From NCBI GenBank assembly GCA_964017045.1, contig OZ024806.1, positions 3,990,992-4,054,991 on the forward strand: a stretch of DNA of 64,000 bases, given 5' to 3'. The notes under the pieces are model-generated. The model saw nothing but the letters and a program-made list of their open reading frames with translations, was not told the origin of the DNA and did not search any database. This document shows, one piece after another, positions 1 to 10,605 of this stretch. Numbering within the stretch: the first letter of the stretch is position 1; every line of letters begins with the position of its first letter. The translations under genes were made by a program, and so were the position numbers. Source of the DNA: Omphiscola glabra. Taxonomy: Eukaryota; Mollusca; Gastropoda; Lymnaeidae.

Positions 1-287
1 TGACCATCAGTTGAGGTGACCATCAGTTGAGGTGACCATCAGTTGAGGTGACCATCAGTTGAGGTGACCATCAGTTGAGGTGACCATCAGTTGAGGTGAC
101 CATCAGTTGAGGTGACCATCAGTTGAGGTGACCATCAGTTGAGGTGACCATCAGTTGAGGTGACCATCAGTTGAGGTGACCATCAGTTGAGGTGACCATC
201 AGTTGATGTGACCATCAGTTGAGGTGACCATCAGTTGAGGTGACCATCAGTTGATGTGACCATCAGTTGGGGTGACCATCAGTTGAG
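1..287. repeat. 16-bp minisatellite (about 18 copies)
   Basis: Near-perfect tandem repeat of the 16-mer tgaccatcagttgagg. The window opens inside the array, so its true length is unknown. The matching places in units 2 (24,961-25,190) and 3 (49,939-50,160) hold strongly diverged versions (gaggtgcccatccgat-like). Unit 1 has therefore been recently homogenised or expanded. Confidence 0.95.
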
Positions 288-640
288 TTCCACAAGGAGC
301 TAATCAGTAGTTCTACTATAAGTAACGTAGGTGTCCACAAGGAGCCCATGAATTATTCTGCCATCAGTAATGTAGGAGTCCACCAGGATCCCATCAGGTA
401 AATTGCCATTAGTAAGTTAGGAGTCCTCCAGGATCCCAGTTAATCAGTAAGGTAGGTTTCCACCAGGATCCCATTTGTTGTTCTGCCATCTGTAAGGTAG
501 GAGTCCACCAGGATCCCATCAGGTAAACTGCCATCAGTAATTTACATGTCCTCCATAATCCCATTATTCAATCTGTAAGTTAAGTTTCCACCAGGTGCAC
601 ATCTGTTATTATGCAATCATTAAGTTAGGTGTCTACCATG
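288..640. repeat. Degenerate ~55-bp tandem repeat block
   Basis: Imperfect repeats built on ccaccaggatcccatcag, ctgccatcagtaa and gtaagttaggagtcc. No coding potential is seen. Counterparts lie at 25,190-25,640 and 50,160-50,480, the last with fewer copies. Confidence 0.75.
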
Positions 641-1364
641 ATTTCATCGGTTGCTCAAACATTCAACAATAAAAAAAAGTAAGCAAATATGAAAATAAGA
701 AATTGTAAAACATTCAAATATAAAGCAAGGTAAGAAAATATGCAAATAAAAACACTTTCAAACATTTCATTTAATGAACAACATTTATAAAAGTTCATTT
801 TTTTTTTACATTATTAAAAAAACAATGATTTGCTATAGGTACAACAATTCTTGAGCTATACTTAGAAACTGTCTGTAGCAATAGAAATAATCCTTATCGA
901 TAGACAGAAAATTTTTTAACTATACACATAAAAACAATTTAGTTCCACACAGAATCTTTCTTTCACTAAAGAGAGAAAAATTCTTTAGCCATAGACATAA
1001 TTTTTTTTATTCTTGTAGACTGAAACTGTCTTTATTTATAGGCAAAAACTGACATTTTCTTTAGTTATAAATTGAATTTTTTTTAGGTATAGACATAATC
1101 TTTCTTTAGCTATAACCACACAATTAATTTAGCTACTGACAAACAATTCGTGAATTGGATACAAATAACTTAAAACAATATTATCCAGCTACACCTTCGT
1201 TAGTTCATTAATTTGTTTAAATAATTCGCTTTACAGCTAGAAAATTGCATCACTACTTTCATTAAATTTATTCCTTCATAAAAACGTAACTTTTATATAT
1301 ACTTTAAATAAGAAAATACGTTTAAGTGTAAAGAAACGTCATAGCCAAAAAGCATTCACTAATC
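641..1364. other. AT-rich stretch, nothing recognisable
   Basis: Poly-A and poly-T rich sequence with scattered ttagctata-like short words. No open frame of note and no RNA gene seen. It is repeated in units 2 and 3 at 25,641-26,373 and 50,481-51,216. Confidence 0.5.
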
Positions 1365-1372
1365 CACTTATT

Positions 1373-1534
1373 CAGTGGCGTAACAACGGCTTGGCATTGG
1401 GGCAGTTGCCAAGGGCGCCGGCCTGCGCCAGTTTAAAAGGGCGCCGCTAAATCTCTAAATTGTAATTTTTTATTTAAATAGAGAGCGCCAAAAACAAATT
1501 AGCCAAGGGCGTCAAAAACCCAGTTACGCTTCTG
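1373..1534. mobile_element. hAT-type MITE (CAGTGGCGTAAC ends), unit 1
   Basis: A 162-bp non-coding element. Its ends are CAGTGGCGTAAC and, on the other strand, CAGAAGCGTAAC. It is flanked on both sides by the identical 8-bp target duplication cacttatt (1365-1372 and 1535-1542), as expected for hAT elements. It contains a short gggcgccg-rich core. The same insertion is present in all three units, so it predates the duplication. Confidence 0.85.
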
Positions 1535-1542
1535 CACTTATT

Positions 1543-2337
1543 GCTCATGCAAAAAAAAAGGCATTCGATTTGCAAAAAATTATGAGTATCATTATTTATT
1601 AATTCTTAATTAAAATGTCGATGTTAGGTGGTTCATACGTTCATTTTTCTTCAGGCCTGACAAGATACGCCTCTGAAAAATGGAATGAATTTGATAAATA
1701 ATTTACCCTTCTTAGATATCTCGAACATAGGAAATAAAGTGTGTACATTCTTACATGTATGACACTATGTTTAAATCCTATGATATTAAATTGTAAATTT
1801 ACAAAAGAAATGTTACATTATTAAAGAAAATTAATTTCTGGGCAATGTAAGGAAGGTTTGATAAAATTTTAATTGTATCACAAAGATATGTAATGAATTT
1901 GAATTGGTAGGAAATGTGAGCCTGGTTAGCTGAAATGTTGATATTATTGCAGATAACTATATGTCCAAAAAAATGGGTATTGTGAGCATTTGTTGCCAAT
2001 TTATTTTTTATTTTTAAAATTAATCATCAGGAAATGCGAGCAATGGTTGCTAAATTTTAATTTTGTTAAAGAGTGCTGAAATAAGATAATCTTTCTGTTC
2101 CCAGAACAAGCTCTAAAACATATGGTAAACAATTTTTCACGTTCTGTGCCCCCCAAAAAATGGAATTATTTCCCATTACACATCCGCAATGTACCGACCA
2201 TCACAGCCTTTGATGCTGCTGTGTGCTGTTTTGTGGCTTTGCAGGGGTAAACAGTACTTTGGTGGTTGAGATCAAGCTTTTTACAAATTGTTCTTGCAAA
2301 ATGTATAATTTACTTTAATTGCTAAATTTGTATGTAA
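1543..2337. other. AT-rich non-coding stretch
   Basis: No supported gene. It ends with one monomer-like copy (2338-2372) of the 30-bp unit that is expanded into arrays in units 2 and 3. From about 2454 to 2640 it resembles the short conserved frame at 27,806-28,006, but a one-base loss in the tract caaatcattac destroys that frame here. Confidence 0.5.
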
Positions 2338-2639
2338 AGTGCAGTGAGCCTATTCATAGCCTGGGGTACTACACTGTATAAACAACCTTAAAAATAGTTT
2401 TATATAAGCCAAGCGTACAACGATTTTGTGAACAAAAGTACCCCATCATTAACTTTAAGCTTGAAACAAATAGTATTTCGAGTAGGAAGAGCGCTGCCAG
2501 CTCTAAAGAAGCAATGGTATATGCCTTTGTAGATGAGTTGAGGTCTCAAATCATTACTTTGGAGACAAGGCTTTTGTTTGCATTGTTAAAAATAAATCTG
2601 TAAAATTAGCTATGACCATGGCAGCTCTGAAATTTTTCA

Positions 2640-2960
2640 TTTGTAAGATCAATTTGAGGAGACCACTTTTTTTTCTTTTGAAACATTTTTGAACACAGGC
2701 ATTTTAAAAATCCAGTTGTTATTACCGGTCAAAAGACCAGTGAGAAGGATCTCACTGCCCCCTCCCTTCCGGGGAAGGTCAAGTGCCCTTCGGAGCAAAA
2801 TTGGTACAACAATATAGACATACATTTAAAAAAAATAAAAACGACCATATAGTTTTTTCAAAGAAAGTTTTTAAAAGAATAGTATCTGGTGCCTGTAACC
2901 GAATACAGAGTGTGGAATTCATGAAATATCGATACTTTAGATATGTTTGATGATCCGTAT
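2640..2960. repeat. Dispersed repeat with tggtacaacaatata core (copy 1)
   Basis: A block with aaggtcaagtgcccttcgg, then tggtacaacaatata, an AT tract with aaaacgac, and agaatagtatctggtg. A diverged second copy of the same order occurs later in the units (31,985-32,200 and 57,285-57,480), so it is an interspersed repeat and not only part of the 25-kb duplication. Type unknown. Confidence 0.6.
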
Positions 2961-3252
2961 ACAAAGCCAAGCTTGTTAAATGCTTACCATATTCGATTAA
3001 TAATTTCGTACTGGCCGCTCAAATTTATAAGCCGCTGTCTTACTTCCTGTAGTTCGCATAATATATCGGTATTTTAAAGATAAAATAACAGTCCTTCATA
3101 CAAGCCGCGATGTTGTTGAAGTAGTGAAAAGAGAAATGTGTTGGGCCGTTGTGTTCTAATTTGTGGCTCTTTATTGTGAAAGTATTCATAGTTTACTAAT
3201 ATTTTCACACACAAGTATCTCTCCTTCGATTATAGCAAAATTTGATCAACTA

Positions 3253-3818
3253 TGGAAAGGCCTTTTTGATAACCTTGACCGAGAAAACTTTTGGAAACTT
3301 CCCCTGTGATATAAAGTATCAGGAAATCTCGTCAGGTTCATTCAGAGTTCTAATTTAAAAAATTGCAAGCAGTATGATACAAGAAAATAGATTTAAATAT
3401 GTCTTTAAGCTGGTAACAGGAGTCACACAATATGGATGTCGCCTGTCCCATTTCCTATTCATCATTGCCATAGACTGGATAATAAAAGAATCCATAGACA
3501 AAAAGAGGAACTGGATACTGTGGACACCTAAGGAACAGCTGGAAGACCTAGTCTTTGAAAATGGCATTGCATCTCTGTCACACAAACAAACAAAACATTC
3601 AGGAAAATATAAGAGATGTTACCACCATTTCAGCTCGGACTCAGCATAAATTGAAGCAAGAGAAAGAATGTGAAGATAAATTAATTCAACTAACCAAAAA
3701 CATATCTACTTTACAGGATATGCACTAGAAGAAGTAGGGGCCTTAATCTATTTGGGCAGCACAATAGGCATGAATGGTGAATACGAAGCTTTTGTAAGGG
3801 CTAGAATTTAAAAGGCAA
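3253..3818 (+). pseudogene. Fossil RTE-like non-LTR reverse transcriptase fragment (unit 1)
   Basis: Reading through breaks gives reverse transcriptase motifs in order: an AFDNLDREN-like palm segment near 3255, TGV-QYGCRLSHFLFIIAIDWI (motif B region) near 3413-3480, the position of the FADD box near 3550 now reading FENG, and IYLGSTIG near 3745. The catalytic aspartates are lost and frames are broken. It resembles the intact insertion at 34,554-35,640 but is much older. It is cut off on its right by an LTR at 3819. Confidence 0.8.
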
Positions 3819-4339
3819 TGTTGTGAACTAGAGTTAGTTAGCATAAAGTTTTGTTATTAAAGTCGTTCATGCATGGTGAGAGTTTGAATGTGAGAACCAC
3901 TGTTGTTAGTGTGAACACTTTTTGGGTGCATGAGTTGTTATGCATTGTATTAGTGTGGCTGCATGGTGATTGGCAGACAGGGAAATATGAATAAACAAGT
4001 GCGTGGATAAATGGACAGTGTGTTAGTTAGTCGAGGGAGAGATTTTATTAAGAGAGACCGGGAGATTTGTATAGGAAGACAAGAGTTTGACAGTTAGATA
4101 TTTAGAGATCGTTAGAGAGGAACACCTGTGTCAGTCAGAGTTTAGTTTTCACACCTGTGTAATAAGCAGTTCAGATGATGTGTTTATGACTCTTGGTAGA
4201 ACCACAATTTGTATATACTGAATAAACTGACTTATGAAAATCGAGTTATTATTGTATCATTGAATGGACCTAGAGAAAGACCCAAGACAACGAGAATAGG
4301 CCGTAACATTGGAGGCCGCAACAAAAAGAGGCTGTAACA
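3819..4339 (+). mobile_element. LTR of an LTR retrotransposon (unit 1)
   Basis: A 521-bp segment beginning TGTTGTGAAC and ending GGCTGTAACA (TG...CA ends with TGTT/AACA inverted tips). A gataaa-type TATA box lies near 4006 and an AATAAA polyadenylation signal at 4221-4226, the order expected of U3-R-U5. It is followed two bases later by a primer-binding-like sequence. No second LTR and no gag-pol coding is visible, so only the 5' end of the element survives. It interrupts the fossil RTE sequence. Confidence 0.7.
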
Positions 4340-4341
4340 TT

Positions 4342-4354
4342 TGGGGGCCCGTCC
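4342..4354 (+). other. Primer-binding site, tRNA-Pro-like
   Basis: TGGGGGCCCGTCC starts two bases after the LTR end. It differs by one base from the complement of the tRNA-Pro 3' end used by many retroelements (TGGGGGCTCGTCC). The same sequence follows the LTR in units 2 (29,644) and 3 (54,370). Confidence 0.65.
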
Positions 4355-4499
4355 AAAACCTGTGAGACCCAGTACCAGGCCCGTCCGAAGCTGTCTGTGC
4401 CGTAGGAGTCCATATTATAACAATTCTGTTTTGAGATTATGAGGTTAATGTCAAAAACTCTGAGTCTCTGTACCAGGCCTGCCTATCACAGTATATTAA

Positions 4500-4870
4500 A
4501 GTACGCAAATTGAGGTAATCCTGTTGCTGCTTTGTACCCGGCTGTACCCGGCTGTACCCGGCTGTACCTGATGTTTCCAGTACCAACCGCAGTACCTATT
4601 GTTTCTGGTACCTAATGTCTGTTGTACCTGCCTCGCTGTAATTTATATTAAAGTACGCCAATTGAGGTAATCCTGTTGCTGCTGTTCCTGTACCTGATGG
4701 TTCTTGCACTTGCTGTGTTGTAACAACTGCTGTCGCTGTACCTGATGTTTCCAGTACATTTCAACCACTGTACCTGATGTTTCCAGTACCTGCTGTTCCT
4801 GTACATGATGTTTCTTGTACTAGCTGTGTCGTAACCCGCTGCTGTCGACGAACCGCATGGTCCTGTACCT
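4500..4870. repeat. Compound minisatellite (tgtacccggc and tacctgatgtttccag units)
   Basis: Short tandem tgtacccggc copies near 4537-4567 are followed by interleaved copies of tacctgatgtttccagtac and ctgttcctgtacctgatgg. No coding potential. Counterparts are at about 29,838-30,165 and 54,560-54,885. Confidence 0.7.
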
Positions 4871-5520
4871 GCCTTCCTGAATCATCACCCAACTCGAATA
4901 AATAGCCAGAACAAGCAAGAATCTGCCTTTTATGATCTGATCACTTGAATGTGGACGCTTGAAGGAACTAGACTTAGCCCTTCATTAGCGTGATACATAA
5001 CTGCAACCCAGGCTATTAGCAAGAATACGTCAACTAATTTTAGAAAACTGCTTATCTGTGAAGTATATTCATTTCCAAACACAATCGTACTTTTATTTTG
5101 TAAATAAAAGCAATAAAAGTATTTTAATTAAATTTTTGAAATGTGCAAGGTATAAACAAAATTACCTAATTAATTATGCAAAATTTTAAAATGTTTATAT
5201 CTTTGCTTGTAATTATCCGATTTAAATTATTTTTTCACCCACATTTATGAATTTTAAATCCATACCATTTTATTAAGGGAATATTCTATGTTGTTAAATT
5301 TAATTTCATTGGTTGTTAGAACAGGATATCCCTTGCCAAAAAGAGTTTTCAGCTAATCACAGGGCTTCTTTTAAAACCACTAGGCTCACTGGGCCTACCT
5401 GCGTTGTTTACATTTTTCAGCAGTTCATTCACACGCGGTGGAAGTATTTCTAAACTGTGTAGGATTTTTCTGTTTTAAAAGGGCCTCCTAATTTTATTTG
5501 ATAATAATCTTACAATAGCA

Positions 5521-7312
5521 ATGGATAAAGTTAAAGCAAAAAAGAATGGAAATAGATATCGCTGTAAAAAGCGTAAATTTCAGGGAAATAGATACACTAA
5601 AAAGGATAAGCCTAGTGGTAGTGAAACTACTACTGCTACTTGTACTCAAGTTACTGTGTGCAGGGAAAACGTTCCTGATAATAATATCATCGAAGATATT
5701 GTTAAGGACACTGTTGATAATAATTTAAAACCAGTACCCACATCTTCTTCCTTTCAAAAACTTAACGATTCATTAAATATTTCTAGTCCAAAATTTCCTG
5801 AAATTAGTGGTTATCGCTTAGTAGATGTGGGATTAATTATAACATTGGTACAATCATTTGCTTGTTCATTTTGTGAGCAGCTTACAAATTATTCTGTTAG
5901 AGAAATGCTAAATGGGGTGAGCAGTATTTTATATTTTAAATGTACAAAGTGTAAGCATGAAATTGAATTTATGACATGCACCGAGAATGTCAACCTGCGA
6001 TTGCAGTTAGCGATGAACAGCATTGGCTGTCATCAAGAGAAAACCAAGAGATTTCTTGGTAATATGGACATGCCTCGCCTTGCAACTGCTCCTATTGTAT
6101 CTAAATACAAGGAGAGAATTCATTCTGCTACTAATGAAGTAGCAAAACAGTGCATGTCTCAGGCTGCATTGGAATTGAAAGAAGCCCAGGGTACGGATGT
6201 TACTGTTTCCTGTGATGGGACCTGGCAGCGGCGCGGCTTTGTTTCGAAGAATGGAGTAGCTACTGTTTTGTCAGTAAATTTTAATAAAGGGCCCTCTAAA
6301 GTAGTTTATACTCATGTGAGTAGCAATTACTGTGATAAATGTGCCAAGGCCAAGAAAAGATTTCCTGATATTTCTGATTATCAGGAGTGGTTTGTAAACC
6401 ATATGGATGCCGGTGAATGTGATTCTAATCACCAAGGTACATCTGGTCAGATGGAACCAAAAGGCATATTAAAAATCTTTCGCCGTTCTCAACAAAAGTA
6501 TAACCTCACTTATACTGGCTATTTAGGGGATGGGGATTCTAAAAGTTTTAAAAATGTAGCTGGAGCTAATCCTCCAGTTTATGAAGGAGTTACTATATCA
6601 AAATTAGAATGTTGCGGTCATGTCCAGAAGTGAATGGGGAAACGCTTGCTAGATAAAGTTAATGAAAATAAAGGTAAATTATTTGTGGATAATGGTAAAA
6701 GTTATAAAGGAATAGGTGGGGCAGGCAGATTAACTAAATCTGCTATAAAACGAATTCAAGGACATTATGGTGCAGCAATTAGAAAAAATTCAGGGGACAT
6801 GGGTAAAATGAAAAAAAGTATTTGGGCAATATTTCATCACCGTGAGAGTAAACATAGCGATTGCGGTAGTTGGTGTCCCAAAGATAAAGATTTGATAACT
6901 GCGAATAAGAATGTTCTTCATTCCTTTGTTATAAATATTATTATGCCAGTATTTAAGGAGCTTTCATCTGATGCTCTTTTAGCAAAATGCGTTCACGGTG
7001 GGGACTCAAAACGCAAATGAAGCATTCCATAATTTAATTTGGTATCGCTGTCCGAAGACCTCATTTGTTGAGAGAAAGAGACTAGAAATAGCTGTAGATG
7101 ATGCCACCATAGTTTATAACAATGGTGAATTAAAAAGGGGGGACATATTTAAAAATTTAGGTTTAAATTTTGGAAAATATTGTTTTCAGACATTTTCTAA
7201 ATCCTCTCTTAATCAAAATTTAGATAAAAGTAAAGCTAATAGGGCTAAAATGTCTATATTATCTAGTAAGGGATTGGATCAGGAAGAGTTTTATGTTGCA
7301 GGAGGGTTTTAA
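5521..7312 (+). pseudogene. Mutator-like transposase (PF20700-type), one stop and one frameshift
   Basis: DDE-type transposase of about 600 codons, in three pieces. Piece 1 (5521-6633) starts at ATG with a basic N-terminus, then a zinc-ribbon-like C115-x2-C118 / C141-x2-C144, the CDGTWQRRGF motif at residues 231-240, CDKC, and GDGDSKSF at 336-343. It stops at TGA (6631-6633) straight after CGHVQK, where relatives continue with arginine. Piece 2 (6634-7020) carries on in the same frame. A one-base excess in the run of four G near 7000 then shifts the frame. Piece 3 (6998-7312) holds the NANEAFHN/RCPKT region. Family assignment rests on motif memory. The near-intact reading suggests fairly recent decay. 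Confidence 0.85.
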
Positions 7313-7708
7313 TCTTTGTAAATTTCCCTAAAAATTGTAAATTTGTGAGTTTTCTTTAATTTTCTCAAAATCTCATTTTTCATTAAAAAAATTCACATCA
7401 AACCCTATAACTTCTAAATTACTAAATGAATTACTGCATAAATTGGCAGGCATTTTTTTTCACATAATTGTTGTGCTAGTGTAGTAATTTTAATTAGATT
7501 ATTTTACAAGTATAAGAAATATTCAGGAAAATGTTAACCCATACCCCAAGATTTTTTCATCGAAGAACATGGATATCTATAAAATTCAGGTAAATTACAT
7601 TTTTTACTTTGCTACAAATATTTTAGTAAACTATTACAACACCATTATTAATTACAACATATCAATTTTGTAGGGTTCTAGGTCTATCTCTTCTTGAGAT
7701 ATCAAAGC
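7313..7708. other. AT-rich 3' flank of the Mutator-like element
   Basis: Non-coding, poly-A and poly-T rich. It is part of the segment found only in unit 1, so presumably the transposon's 3' untranslated and terminal region. No polyadenylation signal or inverted end was confidently placed. Confidence 0.4.
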
Positions 7709-7899
7709 CCACGGGAGACGTGCTATGCGTGTCAATAAGGACAAATACAAGCAGGGGGTCAGCAAGGGGACGGGGTCTGAGCCAGCAGCGAGCTCGCACC
7801 TGGTAGGGAAAGCAAGATCTTAAGGCCCGACTACCCTACGCTAAGAACGGTGATCGTAGGGGTCAGCTCTCACCTCGAAATGGTGGCGGTGTGGAATCG
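7709..7899. repeat. GC-richer conserved block of unknown nature (unit 1)
   Basis: About 190 bp with gtcaataaggacaaata, aaggggacggggtctgag, gagctcgcacctggtagg and cgactaccctacgctaag. It is markedly less AT-rich than its surroundings and nearly identical in all three units (32,235-32,425; 57,510-57,706). It sits directly outside the left arm of the foldback-like element. It is not recognised; I looked for tRNA A/B boxes of a SINE and found none convincing. Confidence 0.55.
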
Positions 7900-8150
7900 A
7901 AGTGGCTATTCGTAACCCGGTACCAGCAGTGAGAAGTTGGGATTAAAAAAAAACTATTTAAAATATTATGTTTGGGTTTGTAAGACAAATCGAGGTATCA
8001 AATGAAATATAATTGAATGGACTATATGTTTGTGAACTTAAACTTAAACTTTTAATTTAAAAAAAAAACTACCACAAATGACATCCGAATAGCATTAGTC
8101 AAAATGGACCCGGACACGCAGCGCCGCCTATCGCACCCGGGTCGCATTGG
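7900..8150 (+). repeat. Left arm of long inverted repeat (foldback-like element, unit 1)
   Basis: Runs from agtggctattcg through gggtttgtaagacaaa, gaggtatcaaatgaaa, attgaatggactata and agtcaaaatggacccggac to cacccgggtcgcattgg. The reverse complement of 11,499-11,762 repeats these blocks in the same order. About 3.3 kb lies between the arms. Confidence 0.8.
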
Positions 8151-8159
8151 TACGAGCTA

Positions 8160-9157
8160 AGTGATAAGCAATATCCAGACAAAGATCGATGGCCTAAATG
8201 TGGTCAATTTCGGCGTCGGTCCGAAAGATATAAAAATTATTTTTCCAACACTAGCACAGTATAGACGCAAGAGTCTACTTCAGATTAAATTTTGAAATGT
8301 GTTGAACATTATTGTTCTCAATTGTCGTTGGACAAAATCTTTACTAGTTCCAAAGGTTTGAACAAATGTAATCGTTGTAACGCCATACTTCCTAACTAAT
8401 TTAATGTTCGACCACGCCAGACACTGAATGACGGCCTCATTAGGCTTCACAATAGCTAGACGTCGTACATAAACAATAGGGAGAATCGATCCCATTATAC
8501 CGAGCTACCATGCACTAACAAATGATTTCATTATAGTAAGAAATCCCACTGAAACATGATCACTAATGCTTTGAAATGGTAAACCATAATGAAAAATATC
8601 GATCTAGGACAAAGTTTCACAAACTTCCCACATCTGTGTACCCTTGTCCATAAGTTTTGTAACACTGATTACTCATAGTTAAAAAGTAATTGCATATACG
8701 TTAAAAACCATTAAAAAAATTTAAGAATTTTTCCATTGCAGCGTGTAAACCTCCATCCCCAAAAAAACTCTTCCGTACACCACAGGACACGTGTATAACA
8801 CTTTGGGAAACACTGATCTGCCACGTTGACTGGGCGTATGATTTCAAACGATAAGACAGCTCAAATATAGACTATATCTCATAACTTAATGAAACACGAC
8901 CACGGCTGGTCTATGGGACGTATGCAGTTTAGTAGAGAACATACACAGGAACATATTTGTAGTGCAGTACAGATATATTAACTCACAGAGGAACCGAGTC
9001 AAAGTCTGAGAAGGAATTGAACATAAAGAAATTACTGACCGTGAGTAAAATTTGTCATGAACATTATTTTTTTATATATAAATGAAACAATTATAAAGTT
9101 AAAAAAAACACTAAATATTTAAGTTTCACAATATATATATTATATTTATATAAATAT
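8160..9157. other. Interior of foldback-like element, no recognised gene
   Basis: Includes a 71-codon minus-strand frame at 8280-8495. That frame is kept in unit 2 (32,805-33,020) but stopped in unit 3 near 58,230, so it is probably not a gene. The rest is AT-rich unique-looking sequence shared by all three units. Confidence 0.45.
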
Positions 9158-9784
9158 ATGGGAGTCAGGGGATAAATGCCCCAATAAAATCCCTGGCATA
9201 ATCAAGAGCATGGGAGTCAGGAAGACCATGCACCAAATAAATCCCTGGCAGAATCAAGATCATGGGAGTCAGGCAGAAGATGCGCCAAACAAATCTCTCG
9301 TAGAATCAAGAGCATGGGAGTCAGACAGAAGATGCGAAAAACAAATCACTGGCAAAATCAAGAGCATGGGAGCCAGGCTGAAGATGCGCCAAACATATCT
9401 CTCGTAGAATCAAGATCATGGGAGCCAGGCAGAAGATGCGCCAAACAAATCTCTGGTAGAATCAAGAGCATGGGAGTCAGACAGAAGATGCGAAAAACAA
9501 ATCCCTGGCAAAATCAAGAGCATGTGAGCCAGGCTGAAGATGCGCCAAACATATCTCTCGTAGACTCAAGATCATGGGAGCCAGGCAGAAGATGCGCCAA
9601 ACAAATCTCTGGCAGAATCAAGAGCATGGGAGTCAGACAGAAGATGCGAATAACAAATCCCTGGCTAAATCAAGAGCATGGGAGCAAGGCTGAAGATGCG
9701 CCAAACATATCTCTCGTAGAATCAAGATCATGGGAGCCAGGCAGAAGATGCGCCAAACAAATCCCTGGCAGAATCAAGAGCATT
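9158..9784. repeat. 52-bp minisatellite (about 12 copies, unit 1)
   Basis: Monomer contains aatcaagagcatgggag, gcagaagatgcgccaaac and aaatctctggtag. Because 52 is not divisible by three, each reading frame cycles through all three phases of the monomer, giving a long spurious open frame with a 52-residue period. Copy number differs between units (about 12, 7 and 15). Confidence 0.93.
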
Positions 9785-10436
9785 ACGGACGATGTAACAG
9801 TAAATGAGAAGTTATGGTTCTCCAGTGAGAAGTGCAAGCGAGGCTGCCAAGATCGACATTACAAGCCACTTACTGACGTGTTAATAAGCTATTCCATGGT
9901 CTGACAACTACGGAAGGATGCCTTGTGGATAAAATATCCATTCATCCATCCAATCTAATCTAATCATCTAATCTGTCTAGCTTTATATGTCTTTATGCCT
10001 GTCTATCTACCTGTCTATCATTTATAAATTTACATTATACAATATTTATAGTACCGTTTAAGGACATCTAATAAACACTACCGGGACTTTGATAAGCTTC
10101 GTATGGGCGATTCATGGAGCTTTATGACTTATTCCAGCATTCGTTACTGTCTCTTCCTTTCAGTTACAATACGTGGACTTGTATATGATGATTCATTAGG
10201 TCTTTGTGGCTAAAGGTCCACGTCTAAAATGACATGCAGCCAAAAAGTCGGACAAGGATTTTCTATTCACCATTAATTAACTTTTAAAAGTGATAAAGAA
10301 AAAAACATATATTGCTATCTGATTAAAAGCTGTTAAAAAGTCATACACGGCTAGTGATTCTTTCAGATATTTTTTCCTGGGTGGAAGGGCCATTTGAAAC
10401 TTTCGGGGGGGGGGGGCTCTGCCATTTGCCAGTGGC
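9785..10436. other. Non-coding interior of foldback-like element
   Basis: Contains a short atctaatc / ctgtctatct simple-repeat patch near 9950-10,020 and a poly-G run near 10,405. Nothing gene-like. In unit 2 the corresponding sequence received an RTE insertion next to gctaactgatt. Confidence 0.45.
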
Positions 10437-10605
10437 CAGAGACGTAGCTAAGGGCTGGCAGACAGGGCATAAGACCCGTAGGTGCCAGACTAGCTGGAGG
10501 CAAAAAGTGCTTGGTGCTATTTAATTGTTGAAAACAATCAATTTAAGAGTTGTGTCTAAAAATTAATCTTATCCCCTGACGCCAAACACTGTAGATACGC
10601 CTCTG
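10437..10605. mobile_element. MITE with CAGAGGCGTAGCTA ends (unit 1)
   Basis: 169 bp. The left end is CAGAGACGTAGCTA and the right end on the other strand is CAGAGGCGTATCTA. Flanks ccagtggc and ctagtgtc agree at 6 of 8 bases, a plausible decayed 8-bp target duplication. Present in all three units. Confidence 0.7.

Larger units (their letters stand above)
5032..7708 (+). mobile_element. Mutator-like DNA transposon replacing part of unit 1
   Basis: Unit 1 follows units 2 and 3 up to aagaatacgtc at 5031 and rejoins at ccacggga near 7709. In between it has 2.7 kb of unrelated sequence with a transposase pseudogene. Units 2 and 3 instead have a conserved ~1-kb segment, the 28-bp array and a dispersed repeat (30,337-32,234 in unit 2). 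I could not find convincing terminal inverted repeats at these borders, so the exact element ends are uncertain. The insertion may have come with a deletion. Confidence 0.75.

Noticed and set aside
1..287. Array that could be mistaken for CRISPR or another spaced repeat system
   Set aside because: Units are directly adjacent, with no spacers. The same holds for all other arrays in the window.
3819..4354. Possible endogenous retrovirus because the primer site resembles that of gammaretroviruses
   Set aside because: Only an LTR and a primer-site-like sequence remain; there is no gag, pol or env. tRNA-Pro-like priming is also used by ordinary LTR retrotransposons.
7709..7899. tRNA-derived SINE in the GC-richer block
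   Set aside because: I looked for A-box and B-box promoter sequences and a cloverleaf and saw none convincing; left as an unknown conserved block.
8280..8495. 71-codon minus-strand frame kept in units 1 and 2
   Set aside because: Stopped in unit 3, not recognised, and lies inside a non-coding repeat element. Conservation is explained by recent duplication.
9158..9784. Long open frames (65-196 codons) across the 52-bp array, also at 33,691 and 58,964
   Set aside because: The repeat period not divisible by three makes every frame cycle through the same monomer translations. No start context, no conservation of frame between units, and array length varies.
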